A stretch of 6,613 nucleotides of DNA from assembly GCA_031280705.1 (NCBI GenBank), contig JAITGJ010000192.1, positions 1-6,613 on the forward strand, written 5' to 3'. The position numbers and the translations under genes are program-made. Of the stretch, positions 1 through 4,980 are shown piece by piece. Below the pieces are notes generated by a model. The model had not been told where the DNA came from. It saw nothing but the letters and a program-made list of their open reading frames with translations, and did no database searches. Origin of the DNA: Spirochaetaceae bacterium. GTDB taxonomy: Bacteria > Spirochaetota > Spirochaetia > Treponematales > Breznakiellaceae. How positions within the stretch are numbered: position 1 is the first letter of the stretch; every line of letters begins with the position of its first letter.

Positions 1-3
1 GCG

Positions 4-588
4 TCATGTCAGGCCCGGCGGCATGCCCGCCTGACGCGCGGGCCGCAAAAAGCCGAAAAGGCTTCCACAAAATCCCCCGGCGATATGGGCAAACTGCGAA
101 ATATTGTCGGAACGGAAAAAATTCATCACTTCCTGTCCCAGATACAGCACCAAAATCAGAATAAAGGTGAGGGGAATTTCGCCGCGCTTGAAGTTGGTAA
201 ACGAAGCGAGCAGTATCATCATAAATACCACCCCCGAAGCGCCGAGCAGTCCCGCCGGAAAAAACAGGGCGTTGAGCGCACCCGTTACAAGCGCGGTTAT
301 CAGCATCATGACTAAAAGCGAAAACGATCCGTAGGTCAGTTCCAGAATCGGTCCGATAAGCAGAATGACGCTGAAATTGGACACCAGGTGATTCCAGCCC
401 GCGTGCCCCGCGGCGTGGGTAAAAAGCGTTACCCAGGAGCGGAGCCTCCCCGGCGAAAAACTGCCCCGCCCGCCCACGGCAAACCAGGTTTCGGTAAGCC
501 CGTGGAGGAGCGTTTGATCCAGAATCAGTACCGCCGCGGACAGAAACGCAAACGTTAGTGTAACGGGCGCGTTGTATTTTATTTTCAT
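4..588 (-). CDS. Rhomboid family intramembrane serine protease
   Basis: This 194-residue polytopic membrane protein is a rhomboid protease, expected to cleave transmembrane substrates within the inner membrane. The Ser/His dyad is visible: GASG gives nucleophile Ser118, and AHIAGG in the last helix gives His168. The conserved oxyanion-side residues lie in HLVSN (His67, Asn71), matching the GlpG H-x3-N pattern, and the preceding WVTLFTHAAGHAGW fits the rhomboid L1 loop. Six hydrophobic segments can be drawn at about 8-28, 69-86, 88-110, 114-130, 138-152 and 165-181, the minimal bacterial core with no cytosolic or rhomboid-associated extra domain. The ATG is supported by GGGAGG (599-604, minus strand), 10 nt upstream. 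It lies 133 bp downstream of xth on the same strand, so co-transcription is possible but the gap also leaves room for its own promoter. The substrate cannot be told from sequence. Confidence 0.93.
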   Translation of the reverse strand: MKIKYNAPVTLTFAFLSAAVLILDQTLLHGLTETWFAVGGRGSFSPGRLRSWVTLFTHAAGHAGWNHLVSNFSVILLIGPILELTYGSFSLLVMMLITALVTGALNALFFPAGLLGASGVVFMMILLASFTNFKRGEIPLTFILILVLYLGQEVMNFFRSDNISQFAHIAGGFCGSLFGFLRPARQAGMPPGLT

Positions 589-636
589 GTCAGTAATTCC
601 TCCCGGCCAAAAATGGCGCGTGTAAAAACGCGCGGT

Positions 637-680
637 AAAATAACGTTATTTTGAAACTTCGCCACGTTGGCGCGGTTTCA
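637..680. repeat. Palindrome plus adjoining hairpin in the xth-rhomboid spacer
   Basis: A perfect 16-bp palindrome, AAAATAACGTTATTTT, occupies 637-652. Overlapping its edge is a two-part hairpin: TGAAAC (652-657) pairs with GTTTCA (675-680), and inside it CGCCA (660-664) pairs with TGGCG (668-672) around a CGT loop, with 2-nt internal bulges. On the minus strand, the direction of both flanking genes, the hairpin comes first and the palindrome follows. No clean U-tract follows the stem, so it is not a standard intrinsic terminator. It could be an operator for the rhomboid gene, an mRNA-processing or stability stem between xth and rhomboid, or a weak terminator. The structure is seen directly and the role is a guess. 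Confidence 0.5.
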
Positions 681-721
681 GAATAACTTCCGCTTAAAAT
701 ATCCGCGGGCAAAAACCGCCG

Positions 722-1501
722 CTACAGGGCAAGTTCAATTTCCACGGGACAGTGATCCGAGCCGTGTACATCGGCTCTGATGCGCGGATTTTTTACCGCG
801 GGTAAAAACGCGCGGTCCACGCAATGATAGTCAATTCGCCACCCCACGTTCCGTTCACGGGCGTTCTGCCGGTAGGTCCACCAACTGTAGTGCTGGCCCT
901 CGCCGGGGTGGGCCTCCCGGAACGTGTCCGCATAGCCGGCGCCGGTAAAGGTATCCATCCAGGCGCGCTCCTCCGGGAGATAGCCCGCATTGTCCTCGTT
1001 GTCCCGGGGCCGCGCCAAATCAATGGCCGTGTGGGCAATATTGTAGTCCCCGCACAGCACGAGCCGCCGCCCCTTTTTTACCAGCCGGTCGCAGAGGCGG
1101 AGCATGGCGGCGCAAAAATCGAGCTTGTAGGGAAGCCGCGCCCCCTTGTCCTGGGAATTGGGAAAATAGGCGCAGATCACGACAAAGTCCCCGTAATCGG
1201 CCTGGAGTACACGCCCTTCATCGTCAAAGGCCGCTTCTCCCATGCCCGTTACAGACCGCGGTTCGGTCCTGCTGTAAATCGCCGTTCCCGCATACCCTTT
1301 CCGTTTGGCGCTTGCCCAGTAATCATGATATACCGCGCCTTTTTTGTCTTTAAGGAGGCGCAAGTCTTCCGAAAGCTGATCCGGCGCGGCTTTGGTTTCC
1401 TGGAGGCAAAGCACGTCCGGCGATTCTTCCGCCGCCCATTGTACAAAACCGCGCTTTTCCACCGCCCGTATTCCGTTTACATTCCACGATACGATCCGCA
1501 T
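722..1501 (-). CDS. xth: Exodeoxyribonuclease III / AP endonuclease (ExoA type)
   Basis: This 259-residue enzyme of the exonuclease III/ExoA branch of the EEP nuclease superfamily should cut DNA 5' to abasic sites and trim 3' ends in cytoplasmic base-excision repair. The signature motifs occur in order: SWNVNGIRA with Asn7 and Asn9; LQETK with metal ligand Glu35; AYFPN with Tyr112; GDYNIAH with Asp152 and Asn154; WRIDY with Asp224; and C-terminal GSDHCPVE with Asp249 and His250, the catalytic Asp-His pair. Length is typical and nothing is truncated. The start is fixed by the family's usual beginning (M-[RK]-[IL]-x-[ST]-W-N-x-N-G). AGGAG lies only 1 nt from the ATG, too close for a normal Shine-Dalgarno, and a promoter-like -10 ends just 6 nt before the ATG, so the message may be leaderless. 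It is divergent from the B3/4 gene across a palindromic region. Confidence 0.97.
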   Translation of the reverse strand: MRIVSWNVNGIRAVEKRGFVQWAAEESPDVLCLQETKAAPDQLSEDLRLLKDKKGAVYHDYWASAKRKGYAGTAIYSRTEPRSVTGMGEAAFDDEGRVLQADYGDFVVICAYFPNSQDKGARLPYKLDFCAAMLRLCDRLVKKGRRLVLCGDYNIAHTAIDLARPRDNEDNAGYLPEERAWMDTFTGAGYADTFREAHPGEGQHYSWWTYRQNARERNVGWRIDYHCVDRAFLPAVKNPRIRADVHGSDHCPVEIELAL

Positions 1502-1507
1502 ACTCCT

Positions 1508-1535
1508 ATTGTAGCGGAAATGGCATTGTGCTCAA
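1508..1535 (-). promoter_or_regulatory. Candidate sigma70-type promoter for xth
   Basis: On the minus strand TTGAGC (1530-1535) and TACAAT (1508-1513) are separated by 16 nt. They match the -35 and -10 consensus at 4/6 and 5/6 positions. Transcription would begin within a few bases of the xth ATG, implying a very short or absent leader. The -35 lies in the left arm of the inverted repeat at 1528-1561. Found by eye only. Confidence 0.4.
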
Positions 1536-1561
1536 GCCCCGCCGGCGCAGGGCTTGAGCAC
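1528..1561. repeat. 12-bp-arm inverted repeat between divergent xth and B3/4 genes
   Basis: GTGCTCAAGCCC (1528-1539) is the exact reverse complement of GGGCTTGAGCAC (1550-1561), with a 10-nt centre (CGCCGGCGCA). Arm centres are about 22 bp apart, roughly two helical turns, a geometry typical of a dimeric regulator binding one DNA face. The left arm contains the putative xth -35, and the right arm ends 3 bp before the putative -35 of the B3/4 gene. There is no T-tract on either side, so a terminator is unlikely. It could be a shared operator or a copy of a dispersed palindromic element. The repeat is certain and the operator role is inferred. Confidence 0.75.
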
Positions 1562-1564
1562 TGA

Positions 1565-1594
1565 TTGACGCATAGGGCCTCTCGCGCCTAGACT
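1565..1594 (+). promoter_or_regulatory. Candidate sigma70-type promoter for the B3/4 gene
   Basis: TTGACG (1565-1570, 5/6 to the -35 consensus) and TAGACT (1589-1594, 4/6 to the -10 consensus) are separated by 18 nt. Transcription would start near 1601, giving a leader of about 78 nt before the ATG at 1679. It faces away from the xth promoter across the inverted repeat. Confidence 0.38.
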
Positions 1595-1620
1595 TGTTTA
1601 GTGGTGTTACCGGCAAAATT

Positions 1621-1656
1621 GGCGGGATGCAAACCGGCGTCCGGCCGGAGCCCGCC
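1621..1656 (+). promoter_or_regulatory. Stem-loop in the leader of the B3/4 gene
   Basis: Outer stem GGCGGG (1621-1626) pairs with CCCGCC (1651-1656). A nested inner stem CCGGC (1634-1638) pairs with GCCGG (1644-1648) around GTCCG, with an asymmetric internal loop (7 nt against 2 nt). The Shine-Dalgarno AGGGAG (1662-1667) begins 5 nt after the outer stem, so folding could influence ribosome access. It does not match any riboswitch class I know. It could equally be chance pairing in GC-rich DNA. Confidence 0.35.
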
Positions 1657-1678
1657 CAAAAAGGGAGATTTCCGGAGC

Positions 1679-2389
1679 ATGAAACAATTCCTGATACACG
1701 ATGCGATTTTTGACCTTTTTCCTGAATCCGTGTACGGCGTTGTCCTCGCGGATAACATGAACAACAGGTATGCGGACGGCCTGCCGTACCGCAAGCTTTT
1801 GCGAAAAGCGGAAACGGAAAGCCTGAAACATATTCCCCTTGAACCCCTGAGCCAAAACCCCGTGGTGGCGGAATGGCGCGCGGCCTATGGTAAATTCAAA
1901 ACCAAAAAGGGCGCGCGTGCGTCCATAGAGGCGTTGCTGAAACGTGTGTCGAAAGGTGAAAATATCGGCTCCATCAATCCGCTGGTGGATATCTACAATG
2001 CCGTTTCCCTCACATACGGGGTGCCCGCCGGCGCGGAAGACCGGGACGCGTTCCAGGGCGATCTGCGCCTCTGTATCGCGGACGGCGGCGAACCGTTCAG
2101 CCTTATCGGCTCGGAGGAAAACGATCCGCCCCTGCCCGGCGAGATTGTTTACCGGGACGACGGGGGTGCGGTCTGCCGCTGTTTCAACTGGCGGGATGCA
2201 CGGCGCACCATGATAACGGAGGACAGCAGGAAGGCGTTTATCATCATGGAAATGGTGAACGGCAGCCGGATTGCCGTCCTCGAACAGGCGCTGTCCGAAC
2301 TGGAATCGCTGATCCGCGCGCACCTGGGAGCGGAAACAGCGCGGCATATCCTTAACCGCGAAAACCGCTCCCTGGTAATAGACGCATAA
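1679..2389 (+). CDS. Solo B3/4-domain protein (PheRS-beta editing-domain homologue)
   Basis: The 236-residue soluble protein resembles COG3382-type free-standing B3/4 proteins, related to the domain of phenylalanyl-tRNA synthetase beta that hydrolyses mischarged Tyr-tRNA(Phe). Visible family features are WRAAYGKF (about 66-73), SIEALLKR (82-89), INPLVDIYNAVSL (99-111) followed by VPAGAEDRD, GEPFSLIG (137-144), PGEIVYRDD (153-161) and CRCFNWRDARRTMIT (166-180), where the synthetase domain has its conserved glycine/acid pocket. No synthetase catalytic core is attached, and the length suits a solo domain. Some solo B3/4 proteins deacylate mischarged tRNA in trans (a canavanyl-tRNA(Arg) deacylase is known), so a tRNA trans-editing role is plausible, but the substrate is unknown. 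ATG 1679 is preferred because AGGGAG (1662-1667) lies 11 nt upstream; an in-frame GTG at 1601 would add a low-complexity 26-residue extension through the leader stem-loop. It is divergent from xth and convergent with the S41 gene. Confidence 0.85.
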   Translation: MKQFLIHDAIFDLFPESVYGVVLADNMNNRYADGLPYRKLLRKAETESLKHIPLEPLSQNPVVAEWRAAYGKFKTKKGARASIEALLKRVSKGENIGSINPLVDIYNAVSLTYGVPAGAEDRDAFQGDLRLCIADGGEPFSLIGSEENDPPLPGEIVYRDDGGAVCRCFNWRDARRTMITEDSRKAFIIMEMVNGSRIAVLEQALSELESLIRAHLGAETARHILNRENRSLVIDA

Positions 2390-2423
2390 AAGCCCGTCCA
2401 AAACGCGCGCTCACGGGACGTGG
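2390..2423. other. 34-bp convergent spacer with a weak stem
   Basis: The spacer lies between the B3/4 stop and the S41 stop. CCCGT (2393-2397) can pair with ACGGG (2413-2417) around a 15-nt loop containing GCGCGC. There is no T-tract in either direction, so a shared bidirectional terminator is possible but poorly supported. Confidence 0.25.
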
Positions 2424-3728
2424 TTACCGGCCGCGCTCCTGGATAAGGAGCATCGCTTTTTCAAGCTGAGCATCGTTCCCGGCGGCAAAATCGCTCTGGC
2501 TGAACGGAACGATGAAGGCCGGTTCAATGCCCGCCGCTTCGTAATTGGTAAAGTCCGGGCCCCGGGTTTGGAAACCCGCCTCCGTTATCCGCCATTCCGT
2601 ATTGCCCGCCACCACGTTAAAGCTCCCGCCAGAAAGTACGATGGGCGAGTCGCCGAAACGGAGCCCGGTAGCGCCAAATGTGCAGGTTCCCACCAACTCG
2701 CCATGCGGCATGGTTTTTAACGCCAGCGCGAGGATTTCCGCGCAGGATGCCGAGTAATCGTTTACCAGGGCGACGATGGGTAGTTCTCCGGCGCGGACGA
2801 TACGGTTTTCCGGCGCCGCCGCTTCGATAACCCAGGGCGTCCAGGGAAGGTAGTTGAGGCGGCCCTCGCCCTTTTTATAACGGATATGCGCCACGGTGAG
2901 GTTATCGGAAAGGAGCGGCCCCAAAAGGAGCGCGATATCCTTCGCGTTGCCGCCGGTGTTCCCCCGCACATCGAAGATAAGTCCCCGGCAGCCGGGGTTA
3001 TCAACAAAACCGGCAAGAAACGCGCGGTACGCCGCCGCGCCGGGGCTGCCGGTCCCGTTGGAAAATGAAAACTGGTTAAAGTAAAAGTAGGCGATGTACG
3101 TTCCGTCGCCAAGGTTGATTTTCCCTTTTACCGCCGCGCCGGTATAGTTGGGCACGCTCTGGACCTCCCTGATGTTTATTCCGCCGGCGGGGCGAACCGT
3201 TGGCGGAACAAGCGTTTGATAATAACTGAAACCGCTAAAGGCCAAAAAGGGATTACGATCATCACCCGTGCCGTTAAAGCGCGCGTCCACCCGGTCGCGT
3301 CCCGGCCTGAGTTCATAGGCCGGCTCCGGGGCGCTGCCCTGGAACATTTCCAGCCGGAGGTGCCCTTCCTTGAGCGGCTCGAACATCTCCCTAAAATACT
3401 GTATTGCAAGCGCATCGTCCGCGCCGCCGGTTCCCAGCCGGTCAAACTTCGGCTTGTAGGTGTCCCACACCTGGTCCCAGTATTCCAGAGGCTCCAGTTC
3501 CCAAAAAACGTAATTATTGTTAATGCCCGTCCAGATCGTCTGGAAAATCTTTCCGTAATGTTTTTCGTCAACATAATACTTGTGATCAAGGCCGTTAATC
3601 GTGCTCAGAACGGGGAGATCGACTATCGGGCGGCATGACGAGAGGAACCCTGCCGCGAAAAGCGCCGCAAGAAACACCCGCGCGGCTCCGCTACGGGCGC
3701 GAATGGTTTGTAGGGGGGTAAACGCCAT
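2424..3728 (-). CDS. S41-family (tricorn/C-terminal-processing type) peptidase-like lipoprotein
   Basis: The 434-residue exported protein has a basic n-region, a hydrophobic core (about 18-28) and a lipobox FLSSC, so Cys32 should be lipidated. Residues about 57-125 resemble the tricorn C1-type helical domain (YGKIFQTIWTGI..., YWDQVWDTY) and end in EGHLRL with His123. The S41 core follows: GLIFDVRGNTGG (249-260), PIVALVNDYSASCAEILALAL (317-337) with predicted nucleophile Ser328, then GTCTFGATG (348-355) and AGIEP (399-403). No PDZ domain is apparent. At the position of the catalytic Lys of the Prc/CtpA TFGKG motif there is Ala353, so activity would need a Ser-His arrangement as in tricorn-like members, or the protein may be a non-catalytic binder. 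The start has a strong AGGAGG 8 nt upstream that overlaps the upstream gene's TAG stop, only 12 bp away. Co-transcription with the barrel gene is almost certain. Its target is unknown. Confidence 0.88.
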   Translation of the reverse strand: MAFTPLQTIRARSGAARVFLAALFAAGFLSSCRPIVDLPVLSTINGLDHKYYVDEKHYGKIFQTIWTGINNNYVFWELEPLEYWDQVWDTYKPKFDRLGTGGADDALAIQYFREMFEPLKEGHLRLEMFQGSAPEPAYELRPGRDRVDARFNGTGDDRNPFLAFSGFSYYQTLVPPTVRPAGGINIREVQSVPNYTGAAVKGKINLGDGTYIAYFYFNQFSFSNGTGSPGAAAYRAFLAGFVDNPGCRGLIFDVRGNTGGNAKDIALLLGPLLSDNLTVAHIRYKKGEGRLNYLPWTPWVIEAAAPENRIVRAGELPIVALVNDYSASCAEILALALKTMPHGELVGTCTFGATGLRFGDSPIVLSGGSFNVVAGNTEWRITEAGFQTRGPDFTNYEAAGIEPAFIVPFSQSDFAAGNDAQLEKAMLLIQERGR

Positions 3729-3740
3729 TGTCTCGTCCTC

Positions 3741-4541
3741 CTAGAATTCAGGCTGAATCAGAATACCGGCGTGGACCGTCAGGGTACTCTGCATCAACGG
3801 GGAAAGATTCCGCTGGTACGGTTTTTGCAAATCGGAAAGGCCGTACCAGTAACGTCCTTCGACAAAGATGCTGACATGGCAGGGCTTAAACTGCGTAAAG
3901 TCGTACTGGATACCAACGCTTGCTATCGCGCCGTGATCAAAACGGTTGTCCCGTTTAGGGTCCAGCACCCGTTCCACATTATAGGACTGGCTCGAGATTT
4001 CCCCGCTGTCTGGAGAACCCGGCGGCATCAGACTAATGCCCTGCTCGTGGCTCGCAAGCCAGAATCCGGCGTAATACCCCGCCCCGGCGGTAAAGCGCAA
4101 ATTCTCCGCAAGCGGCGCGTGAAAGGAAAGCATCAGGGGAACGTCGATAAAACTGTTGGTTGTTGTATTCGTGTGCGGCGACAGGGTGTCGTTGATGTAC
4201 ATGGCCTGAAAATTGGAATAGCTCCTCGTAATGTACGCCGGATCGGCCTGGAGCGCAAGCCAGTTAAAAATCTGCCAGCGCAGGGCGAGCCCCGCCGTCC
4301 AGCCGTTCCCGTTGCGCTGGATGATGCCGGGGCGCGCATATTCGGCGCCGCCCTGGTACAGGCTGTTGTTCGCGTAGCCGCCGTAAACGCCGACTCCCAG
4401 AGGCCGCTCCACGCGGCTCATTGTAAACCAGGTGTGCTCGCGTTTTTTCCCGCGGACCCCGCCGGTCTGGGCGGCCGCAGGTATGGCGGTAAGGAAAAAA
4501 AGAAAAAACATGATTTGTGAAAGGACCCTTTCGCGTTTCAT
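3741..4541 (-). CDS. Outer-membrane beta-barrel protein (PorT-like/OMP_b-brl type)
   Basis: The 266-residue protein has a Sec signal peptide (KRER n-region, MFFLFFLTAI core, cleavage after AAA at residue 24) and a barrel-like body. Alternating aromatic or hydrophobic strands with turns include GVGVYGGY, WTAGLALRWQIFNWLALQADPAY, SFIDVPLMLSFHAPLAENLRFTAGAGYYAGFW, AIASVGIQYDF, HVSIFVEGRYWYGL and LTVHAGILIQPEF. The IDVPLMLSF...LRFTAGAGYYAGF stretch is the hallmark of PorT-like outer-membrane barrels. The chain ends in Phe, as expected for BAM-recognised proteins. ATG 4539-4541 is chosen over a GTG two codons earlier because GGAG then sits 5 nt away, compared with 1 nt. It is first in a tight operon with the S41 lipoprotein, so a joint outer-membrane role is likely. 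Whether it is a pore, an adhesin or an assembly partner cannot be told. Confidence 0.85.
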   Translation of the reverse strand: MKRERVLSQIMFFLFFLTAIPAAAQTGGVRGKKREHTWFTMSRVERPLGVGVYGGYANNSLYQGGAEYARPGIIQRNGNGWTAGLALRWQIFNWLALQADPAYITRSYSNFQAMYINDTLSPHTNTTTNSFIDVPLMLSFHAPLAENLRFTAGAGYYAGFWLASHEQGISLMPPGSPDSGEISSQSYNVERVLDPKRDNRFDHGAIASVGIQYDFTQFKPCHVSIFVEGRYWYGLSDLQKPYQRNLSPLMQSTLTVHAGILIQPEF

Positions 4542-4560
4542 GCACACTCCATATCATCAA

Positions 4561-4589
4561 ATAGTACCAGACACGGCGATTCCGTTCTA
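4561..4589 (-). promoter_or_regulatory. Weak candidate promoter for the barrel-S41 operon
   Basis: On the minus strand TAGAAC (4584-4589) and TACTAT (4561-4566) are 17 nt apart. The -10 matches consensus at 4/6 and the -35 at only 3/6. The -10 ends 19 nt before the chosen ATG, leaving room for the GGAG site. Spacing is ideal but the -35 is poor. Confidence 0.3.
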
Positions 4590-4612
4590 CGTCCGCCGGA
4601 CATACCCCGCAT

Positions 4613-4628
4613 CCCGGCTTTTGCCGGG
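4613..4628. repeat. CCCGGC-TTTT-GCCGGG hairpin
   Basis: A perfect 6-bp GC stem closes a TTTT loop (4613-4618 with 4623-4628). It lacks a downstream T-tract on either strand, so it is not a standard terminator. On the minus strand it would lie upstream of the candidate barrel promoter. Confidence 0.4.
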
Positions 4629-4687
4629 TAGAGCGATCCCTCAAGGGAAAGCCGCGCCGGGCCGCCCATGCGTGCCGTACCTATACC

Positions 4688-4716
4688 GCAAAAACGTTAT
4701 TTCCCCGCGTTTTTGC
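4688..4716. repeat. Inverted repeat GCAAAAACG / CGTTTTTGC
   Basis: A perfect 9-bp stem (4688-4696 with 4708-4716) surrounds an 11-nt loop. The sequence from 4693 to 4714 (AACGTTATTT, then CGCGTTTTT) recurs with a 2-nt indel on the minus strand of the xth-rhomboid spacer (about 647 down to 624), suggesting a dispersed intergenic element. The role is unknown. Confidence 0.45.
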
Positions 4717-4807
4717 CCGTTTGCCTGTCTGAAAGTGAAAATTACCCCGGAACACGGCCCGCTTCCGTCTGGAGAGGCGGGGTGTTCGCGCCGTTTCCGT
4801 ACAACTC

Positions 4808-4826
4808 TGTGAACCGTGGCTTCACA
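4808..4826. repeat. TGTGAA-N7-TTCACA inverted repeat
   Basis: A perfect 6-bp dyad with a 7-nt centre lies about 40 bp upstream of the AT-rich promoter-like patch for the DUF5312-like gene. Position and symmetry suit an activator or repressor site. The spacing differs from the canonical CRP site, so no regulator is assigned. Confidence 0.35.
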
Positions 4827-4863
4827 CTTCTTATATGTCATTAATGATAGCACGAAAAGTTCA

Positions 4864-4899
4864 TTGTTTCCAAATGAAAGTCAAAAAATATGATATAAC
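4864..4899 (+). promoter_or_regulatory. AT-rich candidate promoter for the DUF5312-like gene
   Basis: TTGTTT (4864-4869) is followed after 19 nt by TATGAT (4889-4894), which overlaps TATAAC (4894-4899). The hexamers are good but the spacing to TATGAT is long. It is the best sigma70-like candidate in the region and would give a leader of roughly 75-80 nt. Confidence 0.3.
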
Positions 4900-4980
4900 G
4901 CCCTGCTCCATCCCGGTTTTCTCCCGGTTCCGGGCCGCTATATACTTCACATTGGGGAGGCGGCCTGTTAAAGTGGGGAT

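Larger units (their letters stand above)
4542..4980. other. Gene-poor divergent intergenic region (about 440 bp)
   Basis: This separates the barrel-S41 operon (leftward) from the DUF5312-like gene (rightward). Small open frames on both strands lack a Shine-Dalgarno and recognisable protein motifs, so I call none. It holds short inverted repeats at 4591-4601 (GTCCG/CGGAC), 4613-4628, 4638-4646, 4688-4716 and 4808-4826, a 10-bp palindrome TCATTAATGA (4838-4847), and an AT-rich stretch from about 4831 to 4899 against a GC-rich background. I see no tRNA and no obvious known riboswitch. A small RNA or a long 5' leader is possible but unproven. Confidence 0.6.

Noticed and set aside
824..1564. 246-residue plus-strand frame opposite xth
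   Set aside because: Antisense to a gene with every catalytic motif; the translation has no domain signal.
1601..1678. GTG start at 1601 giving the B3/4 protein 26 extra residues
   Set aside because: The extension is Pro/Lys/Gly-rich and unlike the family, lies in the predicted leader fold and at the predicted transcription start, while ATG 1679 has a well-spaced AGGGAG.
1607..2401. 264-residue minus-strand frame opposite the B3/4 gene
   Set aside because: Antisense shadow; the B3/4 motifs and Shine-Dalgarno support the plus strand only.
3771..4520. 249-residue plus-strand frame opposite the barrel gene
   Set aside because: The minus strand shows signal peptide, barrel strands, C-terminal Phe and operon spacing; the plus-strand frame shows nothing recognisable.
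4542..4547. GTG start two codons upstream for the barrel protein
   Set aside because: GGAG would be only 1 nt from the GTG; ATG 4539-4541 has better spacing and gives a standard Lys-Arg signal-peptide start.
4613..4628. Intrinsic terminator at the CCCGGC/GCCGGG hairpin
   Set aside because: No T-tract follows on either strand and no gene ends nearby.
4808..4826. CRP-type site (TGTGA...TCACA)
   Set aside because: The half-sites are 9 nt apart, not the canonical 6, so it is kept only as an unnamed dyad.
4432..4853. Short open frames on both strands (4432-4812 plus; 4641-4853 minus) in the gene-poor region
   Set aside because: No ribosome site, no motif and composition unlike the real genes; the first also overlaps the barrel signal-peptide coding region.
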